Source: Pseudomonas sp. MPC6 (GTDB taxonomy: Bacteria; Pseudomonadota; Gammaproteobacteria; Pseudomonadales; Pseudomonadaceae). Taken from it: a DNA stretch of 64,000 nucleotides. Below the pieces are notes generated by a model. The model was not told where the DNA came from. It did no database searches and saw only the letters and a list, made by a program, of their open reading frames with translations. The stretch is from the NCBI RefSeq assembly GCF_006094435.1, contig NZ_CP034783.1, forward strand, positions 6,723,001 to 6,787,000, read 5' to 3'. Position numbers and translations under genes: made by a program. Shown in pieces: positions 1 to 10,547 of the stretch (the first letter of the stretch is position 1; each line of letters opens with the position of its first letter).

Positions 1-774
1 CTGCCCCTGCACAATCAGCGGCCGCCGCGTACTGCCCGGCGCGGCCTCGATGCGCTTGATCCACCGCGCCAGCGCACCGACCCAGGCGGTCGGCAACCGT
101 AGCGGCTGCAACGGATCAGCCTGCAAAAACGGCAAGAAATCCGGGTCGTTGGAGTTTTCGCTGAAGCGCCGCGCGATGGCTTTGACGAAAGGCCTGAGCA
201 GGTAATAGCTCAGTTGCGACCAGCCCCAGGCCCGGGGCCGCACCAACGGCGACAGCAGGATCACCAGCCCTTGTGCCGGACTGCTCGCCCCCGCGTTGAG
301 CACATGATCGATCACGATCGCGCCGCCAGTGCTTTGCCCGCACAGGTGCCACGGCTGCGGCAGATCGAGGGCGCGCGCCTCGGCGAACAACCCTTGCAGC
401 GTGTCCTGATACTCGGCGAAATCCTTGATGCTGGCGCGTTCACCGCTGGACAGGCCATGCCCTGGCAAGTCGCAGGCAATCACCGCAAACCCCTGGTCCA
501 GCGCCCACTCGATCACATGCCGGTAGAGCCCGGTGTGATCATAAAAGCCGTGGAACAAAAACAGCGTCGCCCTGGCCTGCTGCGGCCACCAGAACTGGCA
601 GACCACGTCATAACCATCCACCGCGAAACGACCCAGGCCGCTGCGCAGATGTCGCCCCGCAAAATCGAGCCCATAAAAACACTGGTAGGCCAACGCCTCC
701 ACCGACAGGGGCTGCGCCTCAGCCAGTGGCCGCAGACTGGCACGCAGATGATCGGGGTCGAAAGTGGCAGGCAT
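1..774 (-). CDS. Alpha/beta hydrolase, lysophospholipase-like (C-terminus beyond window)
   Basis: The leftward frame starts at an ATG at 774 and stays open to base 1, so at least 258 codons are seen and the C-terminus is missing. The protein starts MPATFDPDHLRASL. It carries an HGFYDHTGLY stretch typical of the oxyanion region of serine hydrolases, and a nucleophile elbow G-Q-S-T-G (in LCGQSTGG). No signal peptide is apparent, so it is probably cytoplasmic. The fold and Ser nucleophile are well supported. The substrate is unknown, although the monoacylglycerol lipase/lysophospholipase group is the closest match by motif. Confidence 0.85.
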   Translation of the reverse strand, partial: MPATFDPDHLRASLRPLAEAQPLSVEALAYQCFYGLDFAGRHLRSGLGRFAVDGYDVVCQFWWPQQARATLFLFHGFYDHTGLYRHVIEWALDQGFAVIACDLPGHGLSSGERASIKDFAEYQDTLQGLFAEARALDLPQPWHLCGQSTGGAIVIDHVLNAGASSPAQGLVILLSPLVRPRAWGWSQLSYYLLRPFVKAIARRFSENSNDPDFLPFLQADPLQPLRLPTAWVGALARWIKRIEAAPGSTRRPLIVQGQ

Positions 775-871
775 GGACGATTCCAGAGCATGAAACGGAC
801 TTTATAAGCCTGCGATATTCTTCTGTCGCGGCAAGCATGGCAAGCTGGGCGACCTTCGAGGATTGAAACCC

Positions 872-1453
872 ATGCGTTCGCCCTACCGCACCCCACTGCT
901 TGCCTGCCTGCTCGCCCTGGTGTGTGCCGGTGTGCTTTGGGCCGCTTATGACTGGTTTCAGGGACGCTACCTGCGCGCGTTCAGTTCACACACCGCCGTG
1001 TTTTCCGGCGACCCGCTGCGCCTGCCCGACAACCTGGCCGGCCCCGGCGCCATCCGCCTGGTGCACTTCTGGGACCCGGCCTGCCCGTGCAACGTCGGCA
1101 ATCAACAACACCTGGGCGAACTGGTCGAGCAGTATGGACCCCAGGGCGTAGAGTTTTACTCGGTACAAAAACCCGGCAGCCACGGCCAGTTGCCGAGTAC
1201 CTTGAGCAATTTGAAAACCATCACCGTCCTGCCAGGTTCCGAACAGATCCCCGCCAGCCCGGCCGTGGCGATCTGGGATCGCAACGGCAAGCTGGCGTAT
1301 TTCGGCCCGTACAGCGAAGGCCTGACCTGCAATTCCAGTAACAGTTTTATCGAGCCGATCCTGCAGGCGTTGAACCAAGGCCGGACAGTGGATGCCACGC
1401 ACACACTGGCGGTGGGGTGTTACTGCCCGTGGCCTGTCGATACCACGAAATAG
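872..1453 (+). CDS. DUF6436-type membrane-anchored thioredoxin-fold protein
   Basis: I chose the ATG at 872, which follows GAGGA with good spacing; the frame also opens at a TTG at 863. The protein (193 aa) has an N-terminal hydrophobic segment (about residues 6-26) that looks like a signal anchor, then a periplasmic domain. The motif FWDPACPCN resembles a thioredoxin-fold active-site loop with a C-x-C pair. Further cysteines lie near the C-terminus (LTCNSSN and GCYCPW). By family it is an uncharacterised thioredoxin-like protein; a thiol redox role is inference. Confidence 0.8.
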   Translation: MRSPYRTPLLACLLALVCAGVLWAAYDWFQGRYLRAFSSHTAVFSGDPLRLPDNLAGPGAIRLVHFWDPACPCNVGNQQHLGELVEQYGPQGVEFYSVQKPGSHGQLPSTLSNLKTITVLPGSEQIPASPAVAIWDRNGKLAYFGPYSEGLTCNSSNSFIEPILQALNQGRTVDATHTLAVGCYCPWPVDTTK

Positions 1454-1561
1454 GGAAAAACCCCGCCATACGAATCCCTCCTAAGGGCGATGGGCCAATT
1501 CGCCGAGCCGTGTTAAACAGTGGCGCCAGGGAACTGCTGCCACTAATAACAAGGAGTCACC

Positions 1562-3973
1562 ATGAAACGTAGCCTGACCGTCGTCGCCCTGCTGATTGTC
1601 GCGCTCGCCGCGGGCGCCGGCTGGTACGTTTACAGCAAGCAGCCGACACGCCAGGGCATGGTCGAGCTGCAACACCTGCAAGGTTCGGTCACCGTGCGCT
1701 ATGACGAGCGCGGCATCCCGCACATCCGCGCGGAAAACGAACCGGACCTGTACCGCGCCCTCGGATACGTGCACGCCCAGGATCGGCTGTTTCAAATGGA
1801 GGTCCTGCGCCGCCTCGCTCGCGGGGAACTGGCCGAGGTGCTGGGCCCGAAATTGCTCGATACCGACAAGCTGATGCGCAGCCTGCGCATTCGCGAACGG
1901 GCCGAAACCTACCTGGCGAACCTGGACCAACAGTCGCCGGCCTTTATCGCCATGCAGGCCTATCTGGACGGCATCAACCAGTATCAGGACAGCCATCCGG
2001 CACCCGTGGAGTTCGATGTGCTGGGCATTGCCAAGCGCCCGTTCACCGCCCAGGACACCATCAGCATCGCCGGGTACATGGCCTACAGTTTTGCCGCAGC
2101 GTTTCGCACCGAGCCCTTGTTGACTTACGTGCGCGATCAGTTGGGGGCCAACTACCTGACTGTCTTCGATCTCGACTGGCAGCCCAAAGGCGTGCTGGCG
2201 AAGACGCCCGGCGGCGCCGTGCCGTCCCTGGGCAGCGTCGACTGGAAAGATCTCAACGCCCTCGCCCGCCTCAGCGAACAGGCACTGGCCGACAACGGCC
2301 TGCCGCAATTCGAGGGCAGCAACGCCTGGGTGGTCTCGGGCAATCGCACCAAAAGCGGCAAGCCGCTGTTGGCCGGTGACCCGCATATCCGCTTTTCCGC
2401 GCCGTCGGTGTGGTACGAAGCGCAGCTATCGGCGCCGGGCTTCGAGCTCTACGGTCATTACCAGGCGTTGATGCCGTTCGCCTCCCTCGGGGTGAACCGC
2501 GACTTCGGCTGGAGCATCACCATGTTCCAGAACGACGACTTGGACTTGATCGCCGAGAAGGTCAATCCGCAGAATCCGAATCAGGTGTGGTATCGCGGCA
2601 AGTGGGTCGACATGGTGAGCAGCGAACAGCAGATCGCGGTCAAAGGCCAGGCGCCCGTGACGCTGGTGCTGCGCCAGTCGCCCCACGGTCCGATCGTCAA
2701 TGATGCACTGGGCAACAGCGTCGGCAAAACGCCGATCGCCATGTGGTGGGGCTTTCTCGAAAGCCAGAATCCGATCCTCGAGGGTTTCTACCAGCTCAAC
2801 CGCGCCGACACCCTGGCCAAGGCGCGCAGTGCCGCCGCCAAGGTGCAGGCACCGGGCCTGAACATCGTCTGGGCCAATGCCAAGGGCGATATCGGCTGGT
2901 GGGCGGCCGCGCAATTGCCCAAACGTCCGGCGGGTGTGCGGCCGTGGTTCATCCTCGACGGCAGCACCGCCGAAGCGGACAAGGAAGGCTTCCACCCGTT
3001 CAGCGCCAACCCGCAGGAAGAGAACCCGGCGCGAGGCTATATCGTCTCGGCCAACTTCCAGCCGCCATCGCCCTCCGGGATGGAGATTCCCGGGTACTAC
3101 AACCTGGCCGATCGCGGTCAGCAGCTCAATCGCCAGCTCAGCGACAAAACCATCAAGTGGGACCTGGCCGCCAGCCAGAAGCTGCAGCTGGGCACCACCA
3201 CCGCCTATGGCCCGCGCTTGCTCGCGCCGTTGTTGCCGGTACTGCGCGAAGTGGTGAGCGATCCGGCCGAACTCAAACTGGTGGAGCAACTGGCCCAGTG
3301 GCCAGGCGATTACCCGCTCGAGTCCACCAGCGCCACGCTGTTCAACCAGTTCCTGTTCAACCTGGCTGACGCATCTATGCACGATGAGCTGGGCAATGAT
3401 TTCTTCGAAACGCTGCTCTCGACCCGGGTGATCGACGCTGCACTGCCGCGCCTGGCCGCGACCGCCGACTCGCCGTGGTGGGACAACCGCAACACCCTTG
3501 GCAAAGAAACCCGCGCCGATACGGTCAAGGTCGCCTGGCAAGCGAGCCTCGCGCACCTCAAGACCACCTTGGGTGCGGATTTCGCGCAATGGCAATGGGG
3601 CAGGGCGCACACCCTGACCCATGGCCATCCACTGGGGCAGCAGAAGCCGCTGGATCGGGTCTTCAACGTCGGCCCGTTCGCCGCGCCCGGCGCGCATGAA
3701 GTGCCGAACAACCTCTCTTCCAAAATCGGCCCGGCCCCGTGGCCGGTGACCTACGGGCCGTCGACCCGTCGCCTGATCGACTTCGCCGACCCGGCCCACA
3801 GCCTGACCGTCAACCCGGTTGGCCAGAGTGGCGTGCCGTTTGACAGGCATTTTGATGACCAGGCGGAGGCGTATATCGAAGGGGTGTATTACCAGGCTTA
3901 CATCAACGACGAAGAAGTTACCGCCAATACCCGCAGCACGTTGAAGCTGTTGCCGGCGCGGGCTGCGCGATAG
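1562..3973 (+). CDS. hacB: Penicillin acylase-family N-terminal-nucleophile hydrolase, HacB-like
   Basis: This is an 803-residue Ntn hydrolase. Residues 5-25 are a hydrophobic signal/anchor. The alpha-subunit region carries GYVHAQDRLFQME. The motif E-G-S-N-A-W at residues 251-256 marks the autocatalytic cut, with Ser253 expected to become the beta-chain nucleophile. The ATG at 1562 follows AAGGAG. In P. aeruginosa PAO1 the homologue HacB (PA0305), an acyl-homoserine-lactone acylase, lies just beyond spuH, and here the same gene lies near spuH in the opposite orientation. That placement supports HacB over QuiP or PvdQ. Activity on quorum signals is inferred from the family; generic amide substrates are possible. 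Confidence 0.8.
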   Translation: MKRSLTVVALLIVALAAGAGWYVYSKQPTRQGMVELQHLQGSVTVRYDERGIPHIRAENEPDLYRALGYVHAQDRLFQMEVLRRLARGELAEVLGPKLLDTDKLMRSLRIRERAETYLANLDQQSPAFIAMQAYLDGINQYQDSHPAPVEFDVLGIAKRPFTAQDTISIAGYMAYSFAAAFRTEPLLTYVRDQLGANYLTVFDLDWQPKGVLAKTPGGAVPSLGSVDWKDLNALARLSEQALADNGLPQFEGSNAWVVSGNRTKSGKPLLAGDPHIRFSAPSVWYEAQLSAPGFELYGHYQALMPFASLGVNRDFGWSITMFQNDDLDLIAEKVNPQNPNQVWYRGKWVDMVSSEQQIAVKGQAPVTLVLRQSPHGPIVNDALGNSVGKTPIAMWWGFLESQNPILEGFYQLNRADTLAKARSAAAKVQAPGLNIVWANAKGDIGWWAAAQLPKRPAGVRPWFILDGSTAEADKEGFHPFSANPQEENPARGYIVSANFQPPSPSGMEIPGYYNLADRGQQLNRQLSDKTIKWDLAASQKLQLGTTTAYGPRLLAPLLPVLREVVSDPAELKLVEQLAQWPGDYPLESTSATLFNQFLFNLADASMHDELGNDFFETLLSTRVIDAALPRLAATADSPWWDNRNTLGKETRADTVKVAWQASLAHLKTTLGADFAQWQWGRAHTLTHGHPLGQQKPLDRVFNVGPFAAPGAHEVPNNLSSKIGPAPWPVTYGPSTRRLIDFADPAHSLTVNPVGQSGVPFDRHFDDQAEAYIEGVYYQAYINDEEVTANTRSTLKLLPARAAR

Positions 3974-3997
3974 ATTTTTGTTGCCTGGGCTGACGTC

Positions 3998-4082
3998 TTC
4001 GCGGGCAAGCCTCGCTCCTACAGGTTAGTGGTTATCTCATGATCGAAACATGATCTGTAGGCGCGAGGCTTGCCCGCGATGA
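3998..4082. repeat. REP doublet (inverted pair)
   Basis: Two inverted copies of the Pseudomonas REP core (CGGGCAAGCCTCGCTCCTAC and its inverse, diverged) are separated by a short spacer containing CATGATCGAAACATGAT. It sits between two convergent genes, where it could also end transcription. Confidence 0.85.
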
Positions 4083-4110
4083 GGCCCTGGCAGGCAACAA
4101 CAATCTCAGC

Positions 4111-5076
4111 TCACACCACCGCCGCAAAATTCAGCCTGAACTGCTGCGGCGTCACCCCAAGCCGGCGGTTGAACACGCTGCGCATGTGCTGGGCATCGCG
4201 AAACCCGCACTGGTAGGCCACGGTCTTGAGCGGCGAATGGGTGCTTTCAAGCAGTACCCGCGCCGCATCTACCCGCGCCCGTTCGACGAATTCCGCCGGG
4301 GTGATTTTCGCCTCCCTGGCAAACACCCGGGAAAAGTTGCGGGCGCTCATGTTGGCGGCGTTGGCGAGGTCGGCAATCGTCAGGTCGCCGGTGAGGTTGG
4401 CCAGCACATAGTGCTGAACCAGGGCCACCGCCGAGGTCGGTTCAGCGTGTGGCGTGAGGAATGGGCTGAACTGCGATTGCCCACCCGAGCGCTGGGTGAA
4501 TACCACCAGCCGCTTGGCCACGCTCAGGGCCACTTCCGGCCCATGGTCCCGACCCAGCAGGTACAACGACAAGTCGATCCCCGCCGTGACCCCCGCCGAG
4601 GTGTACAACTCGCCATCCTGCACGTACAGGCGATCGGCCTCGACCCGGGTCGAAGGGCATAACGCAGCCAGTGCCGCAGCATCGCCCCAATGGGTGGTCA
4701 CCGTTCTTCCATCGAGCAAGCCGGCCCGGGCGAGGATGAAGGCGCCGTTGCAGATCGAGCCAAAACGTTGCGCCGACGCACTGGCATCGCGCAGCCAGGC
4801 ATCGAATGCCGCGCCGAAATTCATGAACGGCAACTGCGGCCCACCGGCCACCAACAGCAAGTCATAAGCCTGCTGCGCCTCGCTGAAATGCCGATGGGCG
4901 TTGAGCGACAAACCGTTGGAGCACGCCATCACCCCGCGCTCGACGCCGATCACTTCCAGGCGATAGTGATCTTCCGGCGCCAGGAAGCGATTGGCTTCGC
5001 AGAACACATCCATGGGACCGGTGACGTCCAGGGACTGGACGCCGGAAAACACCACGATGGCGACGGTTTTCTGCAT
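4111..5076 (-). CDS. GlxA-family transcriptional regulator (DJ-1/PfpI plus AraC HTH)
   Basis: The 321-aa protein has two parts. Residues 1 to about 170 form a DJ-1/PfpI-like amidotransferase-fold domain, opening VAIVVFSGVQSLDVTGPMDVF and including a Cys elbow in GSICNGAF. Residues from about 220 form a double AraC helix-turn-helix (TIADLANAANMSARNFSRVF and CGFRDAQHMRSVF). It is transcribed divergently from the HD protein at 5403, the usual arrangement for a regulator controlling its neighbour. The effector is unknown. Confidence 0.9.
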   Translation of the reverse strand: MQKTVAIVVFSGVQSLDVTGPMDVFCEANRFLAPEDHYRLEVIGVERGVMACSNGLSLNAHRHFSEAQQAYDLLLVAGGPQLPFMNFGAAFDAWLRDASASAQRFGSICNGAFILARAGLLDGRTVTTHWGDAAALAALCPSTRVEADRLYVQDGELYTSAGVTAGIDLSLYLLGRDHGPEVALSVAKRLVVFTQRSGGQSQFSPFLTPHAEPTSAVALVQHYVLANLTGDLTIADLANAANMSARNFSRVFAREAKITPAEFVERARVDAARVLLESTHSPLKTVAYQCGFRDAQHMRSVFNRRLGVTPQQFRLNFAAVV

Positions 5077-5130
5077 GGTTCAAAACGCCCTCGATGGGTT
5101 GATCACGTAGCTGAGACAAACACAAAACCT

Positions 5131-5220
5131 TGTGGGAGCGGGCTTGCTCGCGAAGGGGCCGTGTCAGTAAATAGAGATGCTGACTGAAAGACCGCCTTCG
5201 CGAGCAAGCCCGCTCCCACA
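5131..5220. repeat. REP doublet with perfect 26-bp arms
   Basis: TGTGGGAGCGGGCTTGCTCG and the bases after it are repeated exactly in inverse at 5195-5220, giving 26-bp perfect arms around a spacer with GTGTCAGTAAATAGAGATG. It lies between the divergent GlxA regulator and HD genes and so may affect their promoters. Confidence 0.9.
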
Positions 5221-5402
5221 TGAACCGTGCGTAGCCTCTCAACATCGCCAACCCTAGCCAATCCGCGCGCAACAAGCGAGGCTGGCGCGATATGCCTGCT
5301 CATTGGCAAGGATCGCAGCCATGGATCGATTGTCCGGCTCGGGGTGCCGGAACAGACTGGATTCCTCAGCGCCGCCACGGCGTTCTCCACGAGGAAAGCA
5401 GC

Positions 5403-6044
5403 ATGAGCAGCACCATCGCCGGCATCAAAATCCCCGACAGCGCCTTGGCCCGGGCCACCACCGAATACATTCGCGACGTCGAGTCAGACCTGCTGTACCA
5501 CCACTCGCGCCGGGTGTTCCTGTTTGGTGCCTTGAGCGGTGAGCGCAAGCAACTGGCCTACAACCCCGAGTTGTTGTACGTCGGCGCGATGTTCCATGAC
5601 CTGGGGCTGGTGGAAGGTCATCGCACGCAGGACGAGCGCTTTGAAGTCGACAGCGCCAACGCCGCCACAGCGTTTCTGCAGCCTTATGGTTTATCGGACG
5701 ACGATATCGAGCAGGTGTGGTTGTCGATTGCCTTGCACACCACACCGGGTGTGCCGCAACACCTGCGTCCCAACGTGGCGCTGGTCACGGCCGGGGTTGA
5801 AATGGATGTGCTGGGTATCGACTATGCCGCGTTCCCGACGGCGCAGCGTGAAGCGGTGGTGCATGCGCATCCACGGGGTGACGGGTTCAAGGCGTGCATC
5901 CTGTGTGCTTTTGCCAATGGCTTCAAGCACAAGCCGGACACCACGTTCGGGACTGTGAATGCGGATGTGCTGGTGGACAGTGAGCCGGGGTTCAAGCCGA
6001 TGAATTTTGTCGAGGTTATCCGCAGATCTCCCTGGGTTGCCTAG
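5403..6044 (+). CDS. HD-domain hydrolase, cyanamide-hydratase-like family
   Basis: The frame opens far upstream, but the ATG at 5403 follows GAGGAAAGCAGC and gives a 213-aa protein. HD features are LLYHHSRRVFLFGAL (metal-ligand His), GAMFHDLGLV (the His-Asp pair) and a later IALHTTPG His. The family groups with fungal/bacterial cyanamide hydratase-like HD proteins; the substrate cannot be read from the sequence. The divergent GlxA-type regulator is the likely controller. Confidence 0.8.
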   Translation: MSSTIAGIKIPDSALARATTEYIRDVESDLLYHHSRRVFLFGALSGERKQLAYNPELLYVGAMFHDLGLVEGHRTQDERFEVDSANAATAFLQPYGLSDDDIEQVWLSIALHTTPGVPQHLRPNVALVTAGVEMDVLGIDYAAFPTAQREAVVHAHPRGDGFKACILCAFANGFKHKPDTTFGTVNADVLVDSEPGFKPMNFVEVIRRSPWVA

Positions 6045-6051
6045 ACCCCTG

Positions 6052-6141
6052 TGTCGGAGCTGGCTTGCCAGCGAAAGCGGTGTGTCAGCCAACATTGATG
6101 TCGGCTGGAAGGGCCTCTTCGCTGGCAAGCCAGCTCCTACA
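6052..6141. repeat. REP doublet
   Basis: Inverted REP pair of the GAGCTGGCTTGCCAGCGAA subtype. The spacer contains GTGTCAGCCAACATTGATGT, which recurs in the elements at 27153 and 34857. It lies between the convergent HD gene and spuH. Confidence 0.9.
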
Positions 6142-6185
6142 GGGGATCGGGTTGGCCACACCAAGGTGGTCAACCCGACGTCAGC

Positions 6186-7079
6186 TCAAACCGCTTCCGG
6201 CGCCTGCTGTGCGCGACGTGCGTCCGGTTGTCGCCAGGAGTCGGCAGCGCCTTCCTCGATCGCCTGCTGGATCGCACGCTTGCGACTTTCTTCGGCGCGG
6301 CGGCTGAAGAACCAGACCAGGAACGTCATCAACGATACCGCCAGCAGAATCAGGCTGGCCACGGCGTTGATCTCCGGTTTGACCCCCAGGCGCACCGCCG
6401 AGAACACTTCCATCGGCAAGGTAGTCGAACCGGGCCCCGAGACGAAACTGGCCAACACCAGGTCATCCAGCGACAGCGCGAAAGACATCATGCCGCCCGC
6501 CCCCAGGGAGGGCGCGATCATCGGGATGGTGATCAGGAAGAACACCTTCCACGGCCGTGCACCGAGATCCATCGCCGCCTCTTCAATGGACAGGTCCAGC
6601 TCGCGCAAGCGCGCCGACACCACCACCGCCACGTATGCCGCACAGAACGTGGTGTGGGCGATCCAGATGGTGACGATGCCGCGTTCCTGTGGCCAACCGA
6701 TCATCTGCGCCATCGCCACGAACAGCAGCAACAGCGACAGACCGGTGATCACTTCCGGCATCACCAACGGCGCGGTGACCAGGCCACCGAACAGCGTACG
6801 CCCCTTGAAATGGGTGATACGGGTCAGCACGAACGCCGCCAATGTACCCAGCGCCACCGCCGCCACCGCCGTGTAGCAGGCGATTTCCAGCGAGCGCACC
6901 ACCGAGCCCATCAGTTGGGTGTTGTCCATCAACCCGACATACCACTTGATCGACCAGCCGCCCCAGACCGTCACCAGCTTGGAGGCGTTGAACGAGTAGA
7001 TCACCAGGATCAGCATCGGCGCGTAGATGAACAGCAAACCTGCTATCAGCATGAAACTCGAGAAACGGAAGCGCTTCAT
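6186..7079 (-). CDS. spuH: Polyamine ABC transporter permease SpuH
   Basis: A 297-aa inner-membrane permease of the PotC type with about six hydrophobic segments. The binding-protein-dependent permease (EAA) motif is EEAAMDLGARPWKVFFLITIP. It is the last gene of the spu operon and its ATG overlaps the stop of spuG by 4 bases. By family it pairs with SpuG to form the channel for putrescine and spermidine import, energised by SpuF. Confidence 0.93.
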   Translation of the reverse strand: MKRFRFSSFMLIAGLLFIYAPMLILVIYSFNASKLVTVWGGWSIKWYVGLMDNTQLMGSVVRSLEIACYTAVAAVALGTLAAFVLTRITHFKGRTLFGGLVTAPLVMPEVITGLSLLLLFVAMAQMIGWPQERGIVTIWIAHTTFCAAYVAVVVSARLRELDLSIEEAAMDLGARPWKVFFLITIPMIAPSLGAGGMMSFALSLDDLVLASFVSGPGSTTLPMEVFSAVRLGVKPEINAVASLILLAVSLMTFLVWFFSRRAEESRKRAIQQAIEEGAADSWRQPDARRAQQAPEAV

Positions 7080-7996
7080 TCCTTGCCCTCCATTTCTTTG
7101 GCCTGGCTACGGTTGAACAGGATGATGGGCACGATCAGGATCAACAGCATGACCACCGCCAGGGCAGACGCTACCGGCCAGTCACGGTTGTTGAAGAACT
7201 CTTGCCACAGCACTTTACCGATCATCAGGGTTTCCGGGCCGCCGAGCAGTTCCGGGATCACGAACTCGCCCACCACCGGGATGAACACCAGCATGCAGCC
7301 GGCGACGATGCCGTTCTTGGACAGCGGGATGGTGATCTTCCAGAAGCTGTTGAAGGTACTCGAACCCAGGTCGGACGCAGCCTCCAGCAGGCTGTTGTCG
7401 TGCTTCACCAGGTTGGCGTAGAGCGGCAGGATCATGAAGGGCAGGTACGAATACACCACGCCGATATACACGGCGAGGTTGGTGTTGAGGATCTGCAGCG
7501 GCTCATCGATCCAGCCCATGGTCATCAGGAAGCCGTTCAGCAGCCCGTTGTTGCTGAGGATGCCCATCCACGCATACACGCGGATCAGGATCGCGGTCCA
7601 GGTCGGCATCATGATCAGCAGCACCAGCACCGTTTGCATCTCTTTGCGGGCACTGGCAATCGCGTAGGCCATCGGGTAACCGATCAGCAGACAGAGGACG
7701 GTACTGATCAGCGCCATCTTCAACGAGCCGAGGTAAGCGGCGATGTACAACTCGTCGTCGGCCAGCATCGCGTAGTTGCCCAGGTTAAGCAGCAACTGCA
7801 CCTTCTGGTCGAGGTAGCTGTAGATCTCGGTGTACGGCGGAATGGCCACGTCGGCTTCGGCAAAGCTGATCTTCAACACGATGAAGAACGGCAACATGAA
7901 GAACAGGAACAGCCAGATGAAGGGAACCCCGATGACCAACTGGCGGCCACCGGGAATTATTCGATTGAGGCGGCGTTTGAATTTGCGCATGTTCAT
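7076..7996 (-). CDS. spuG: Polyamine ABC transporter permease SpuG
   Basis: A 306-aa PotB-type permease. It has a long hydrophobic segment near residues 25-45 (FIWLFLFFMLPFFIVLKISF) and the EAA loop LLEAASDLGSSTFNSFWKITIP. Four-base overlaps with spuH downstream and spuF upstream show tight translational coupling. It forms the inner-membrane channel with SpuH. Confidence 0.93.
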   Translation of the reverse strand: MNMRKFKRRLNRIIPGGRQLVIGVPFIWLFLFFMLPFFIVLKISFAEADVAIPPYTEIYSYLDQKVQLLLNLGNYAMLADDELYIAAYLGSLKMALISTVLCLLIGYPMAYAIASARKEMQTVLVLLIMMPTWTAILIRVYAWMGILSNNGLLNGFLMTMGWIDEPLQILNTNLAVYIGVVYSYLPFMILPLYANLVKHDNSLLEAASDLGSSTFNSFWKITIPLSKNGIVAGCMLVFIPVVGEFVIPELLGGPETLMIGKVLWQEFFNNRDWPVASALAVVMLLILIVPIILFNRSQAKEMEGKE

Positions 7997-9135
7997 GAGC
8001 GAAGTACCACGCCGCTGTCGTCTTCCCAGTACACGTAGACCTGGTCACCCCAGGTTGGGCGCTGCCCGCGGCGCTCGGCGTTGGCGACGAAAGACTGGAC
8101 GATCTTGCCGCTCGGCAACTCGACGTGGAACACCGAGTGACCGCCCAGGTAGGCGATGTCGTGCACCTTGCCGCTGGACCAGTTGTATTCGCAGGTCGGC
8201 ATGGTCGGGGTCACCAGCAGTTTTTCCGGACGGATCGCGTAGGTGACCGACTTGTCCTGCACCGAGGTGCTGATGCCGTGACCGACGTAGATGTTGCGGT
8301 CCAGATCCTTGCAAGTGATCAGCGCATGGCCTTCGGCGTCGTCCACCACTTCACCGTCGAAGATATTGACGTTGCCGATGAATTCGCAGACCAGGCGGCT
8401 GGTCGGGGTTTCGTAGATGTCGATCGGGCTGCCGATCTGGGCGATCCAGCCCAGGTGCATGATCGCGATGCGCTCGGCCATGGTCATGGCCTCTTCCTGG
8501 TCGTGGGTCACCATGACGCAGGTCACGCCGACCCGCTCGATGATCTCGACCAGCTCAAGCTGCATTTGCGAGCGCAGCTTCTTGTCCAGCGCCCCCATCG
8601 GTTCGTCGAGCAGCAACAGCTTAGGACGCTTGGCCAGGGAACGCGCCAGGGCCACCCGTTGACGCTGGCCACCGGACAACTGATGCGGCTTGCGCTTGGC
8701 GTATTGCGTCATCTGCACCAGCTTGAGCATGTCCGCCACACGGGCATCGACTTCCGCGGCGGGGATTTTGTCCTGCTTGAGGCCGAAGGCGATGTTCTGC
8801 GCCACGGTCATGTGCGGGAACAAAGCGTAGGACTGGAACATCATGTTGATCGGCCGCTCGTACGGCGGCATGTCGGTGATGTCTACGCCATCGAGGAAAA
8901 TGCGTCCCTCCGTGGGTCGTTCGAAGCCTGCGAGCATGCGCAGCAAGGTGGATTTGCCCGATCCCGAACCGCCGAGCAGGGCGAAAATTTCGCCTTTCTT
9001 GATTTCCAGGGACACATCGTCCACGGCAATCGTCTCGTCGAACTTCTTCGTGACCCGGTCGATTTTGACCAGCACCTGTTTAGGTGACTGGTCGCCCTCG
9101 AGGGCTTTCTTATAGGCGCCGGAGGCAACTGCCAT
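7993..9135 (-). CDS. spuF: Polyamine ABC transporter ATP-binding protein SpuF
   Basis: A 380-aa PotA/PotG-type ATPase. Walker A is GGSGSGKST at about residues 55-63, signature LSGGQRQR at 153-160, Walker B LLLLDEP at 173-179, and a switch His follows in MVTHDQEEAM. The C-terminal part (from about residue 280) is a TOBE-type regulatory domain. It overlaps spuG by 4 bases. It drives uptake through SpuG/SpuH. Confidence 0.95.
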   Translation of the reverse strand: MAVASGAYKKALEGDQSPKQVLVKIDRVTKKFDETIAVDDVSLEIKKGEIFALLGGSGSGKSTLLRMLAGFERPTEGRIFLDGVDITDMPPYERPINMMFQSYALFPHMTVAQNIAFGLKQDKIPAAEVDARVADMLKLVQMTQYAKRKPHQLSGGQRQRVALARSLAKRPKLLLLDEPMGALDKKLRSQMQLELVEIIERVGVTCVMVTHDQEEAMTMAERIAIMHLGWIAQIGSPIDIYETPTSRLVCEFIGNVNIFDGEVVDDAEGHALITCKDLDRNIYVGHGISTSVQDKSVTYAIRPEKLLVTPTMPTCEYNWSSGKVHDIAYLGGHSVFHVELPSGKIVQSFVANAERRGQRPTWGDQVYVYWEDDSGVVLRS

Positions 9136-9207
9136 TTACGAAACTCCCAAAAAAAAGAGTGCAGTTCGCTCAAGGTGAGCCAACCTTGGATAGTTTGAGC
9201 CTTGCAG

Positions 9208-10347
<1,140 letters not shown>

Positions 10348-10436
10348 TTACATGACAGCCATGGCTGCCCGGCAACAAAACCGGCGCGCAACTTACCCTC
10401 GAAAAACCATTCCAGCAAAACTTTTATACAGACACC

Positions 10437-10536
10437 TGTAGGAGCGAGCTTGCTCGCGATGGTCGTCAACGATATCGCGTGGTGCCTGACACCCCGCGGT
10501 GTTCCCGTTATTTTCGCGAGCAAGCTCGCTCCTACA
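10437..10536. repeat. REP doublet inside the spu operon
   Basis: Inverted pair TGTAGGAGCGAGCTTGCTCG / CGAGCAAGCTCGCTCCTACA. The spacer, with CGTCAACGAT and CCTGACACCCCGCGGTGTT, is shared with the elements at 37917 and 47171 and, inverted, 28726. It lies between spuD and spuE, where a stem-loop could stabilise or uncouple the two messages. Confidence 0.9.
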
Positions 10537-10547
10537 AAAGTTACGAC

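Noticed and set aside
2426..3850. Long antisense ORF (474 codons) in hacB
   Set aside because: Shadow frame of a high-GC gene; composition is Arg/Gln/Gly-rich with no family motifs, while the forward frame has Ntn-hydrolase motifs.
1562..3973. QuiP or PvdQ assignment for the acylase
   Set aside because: The GSNAW context and location by spuH fit HacB better; the remembered QuiP cut-site region is ASNNWAI.
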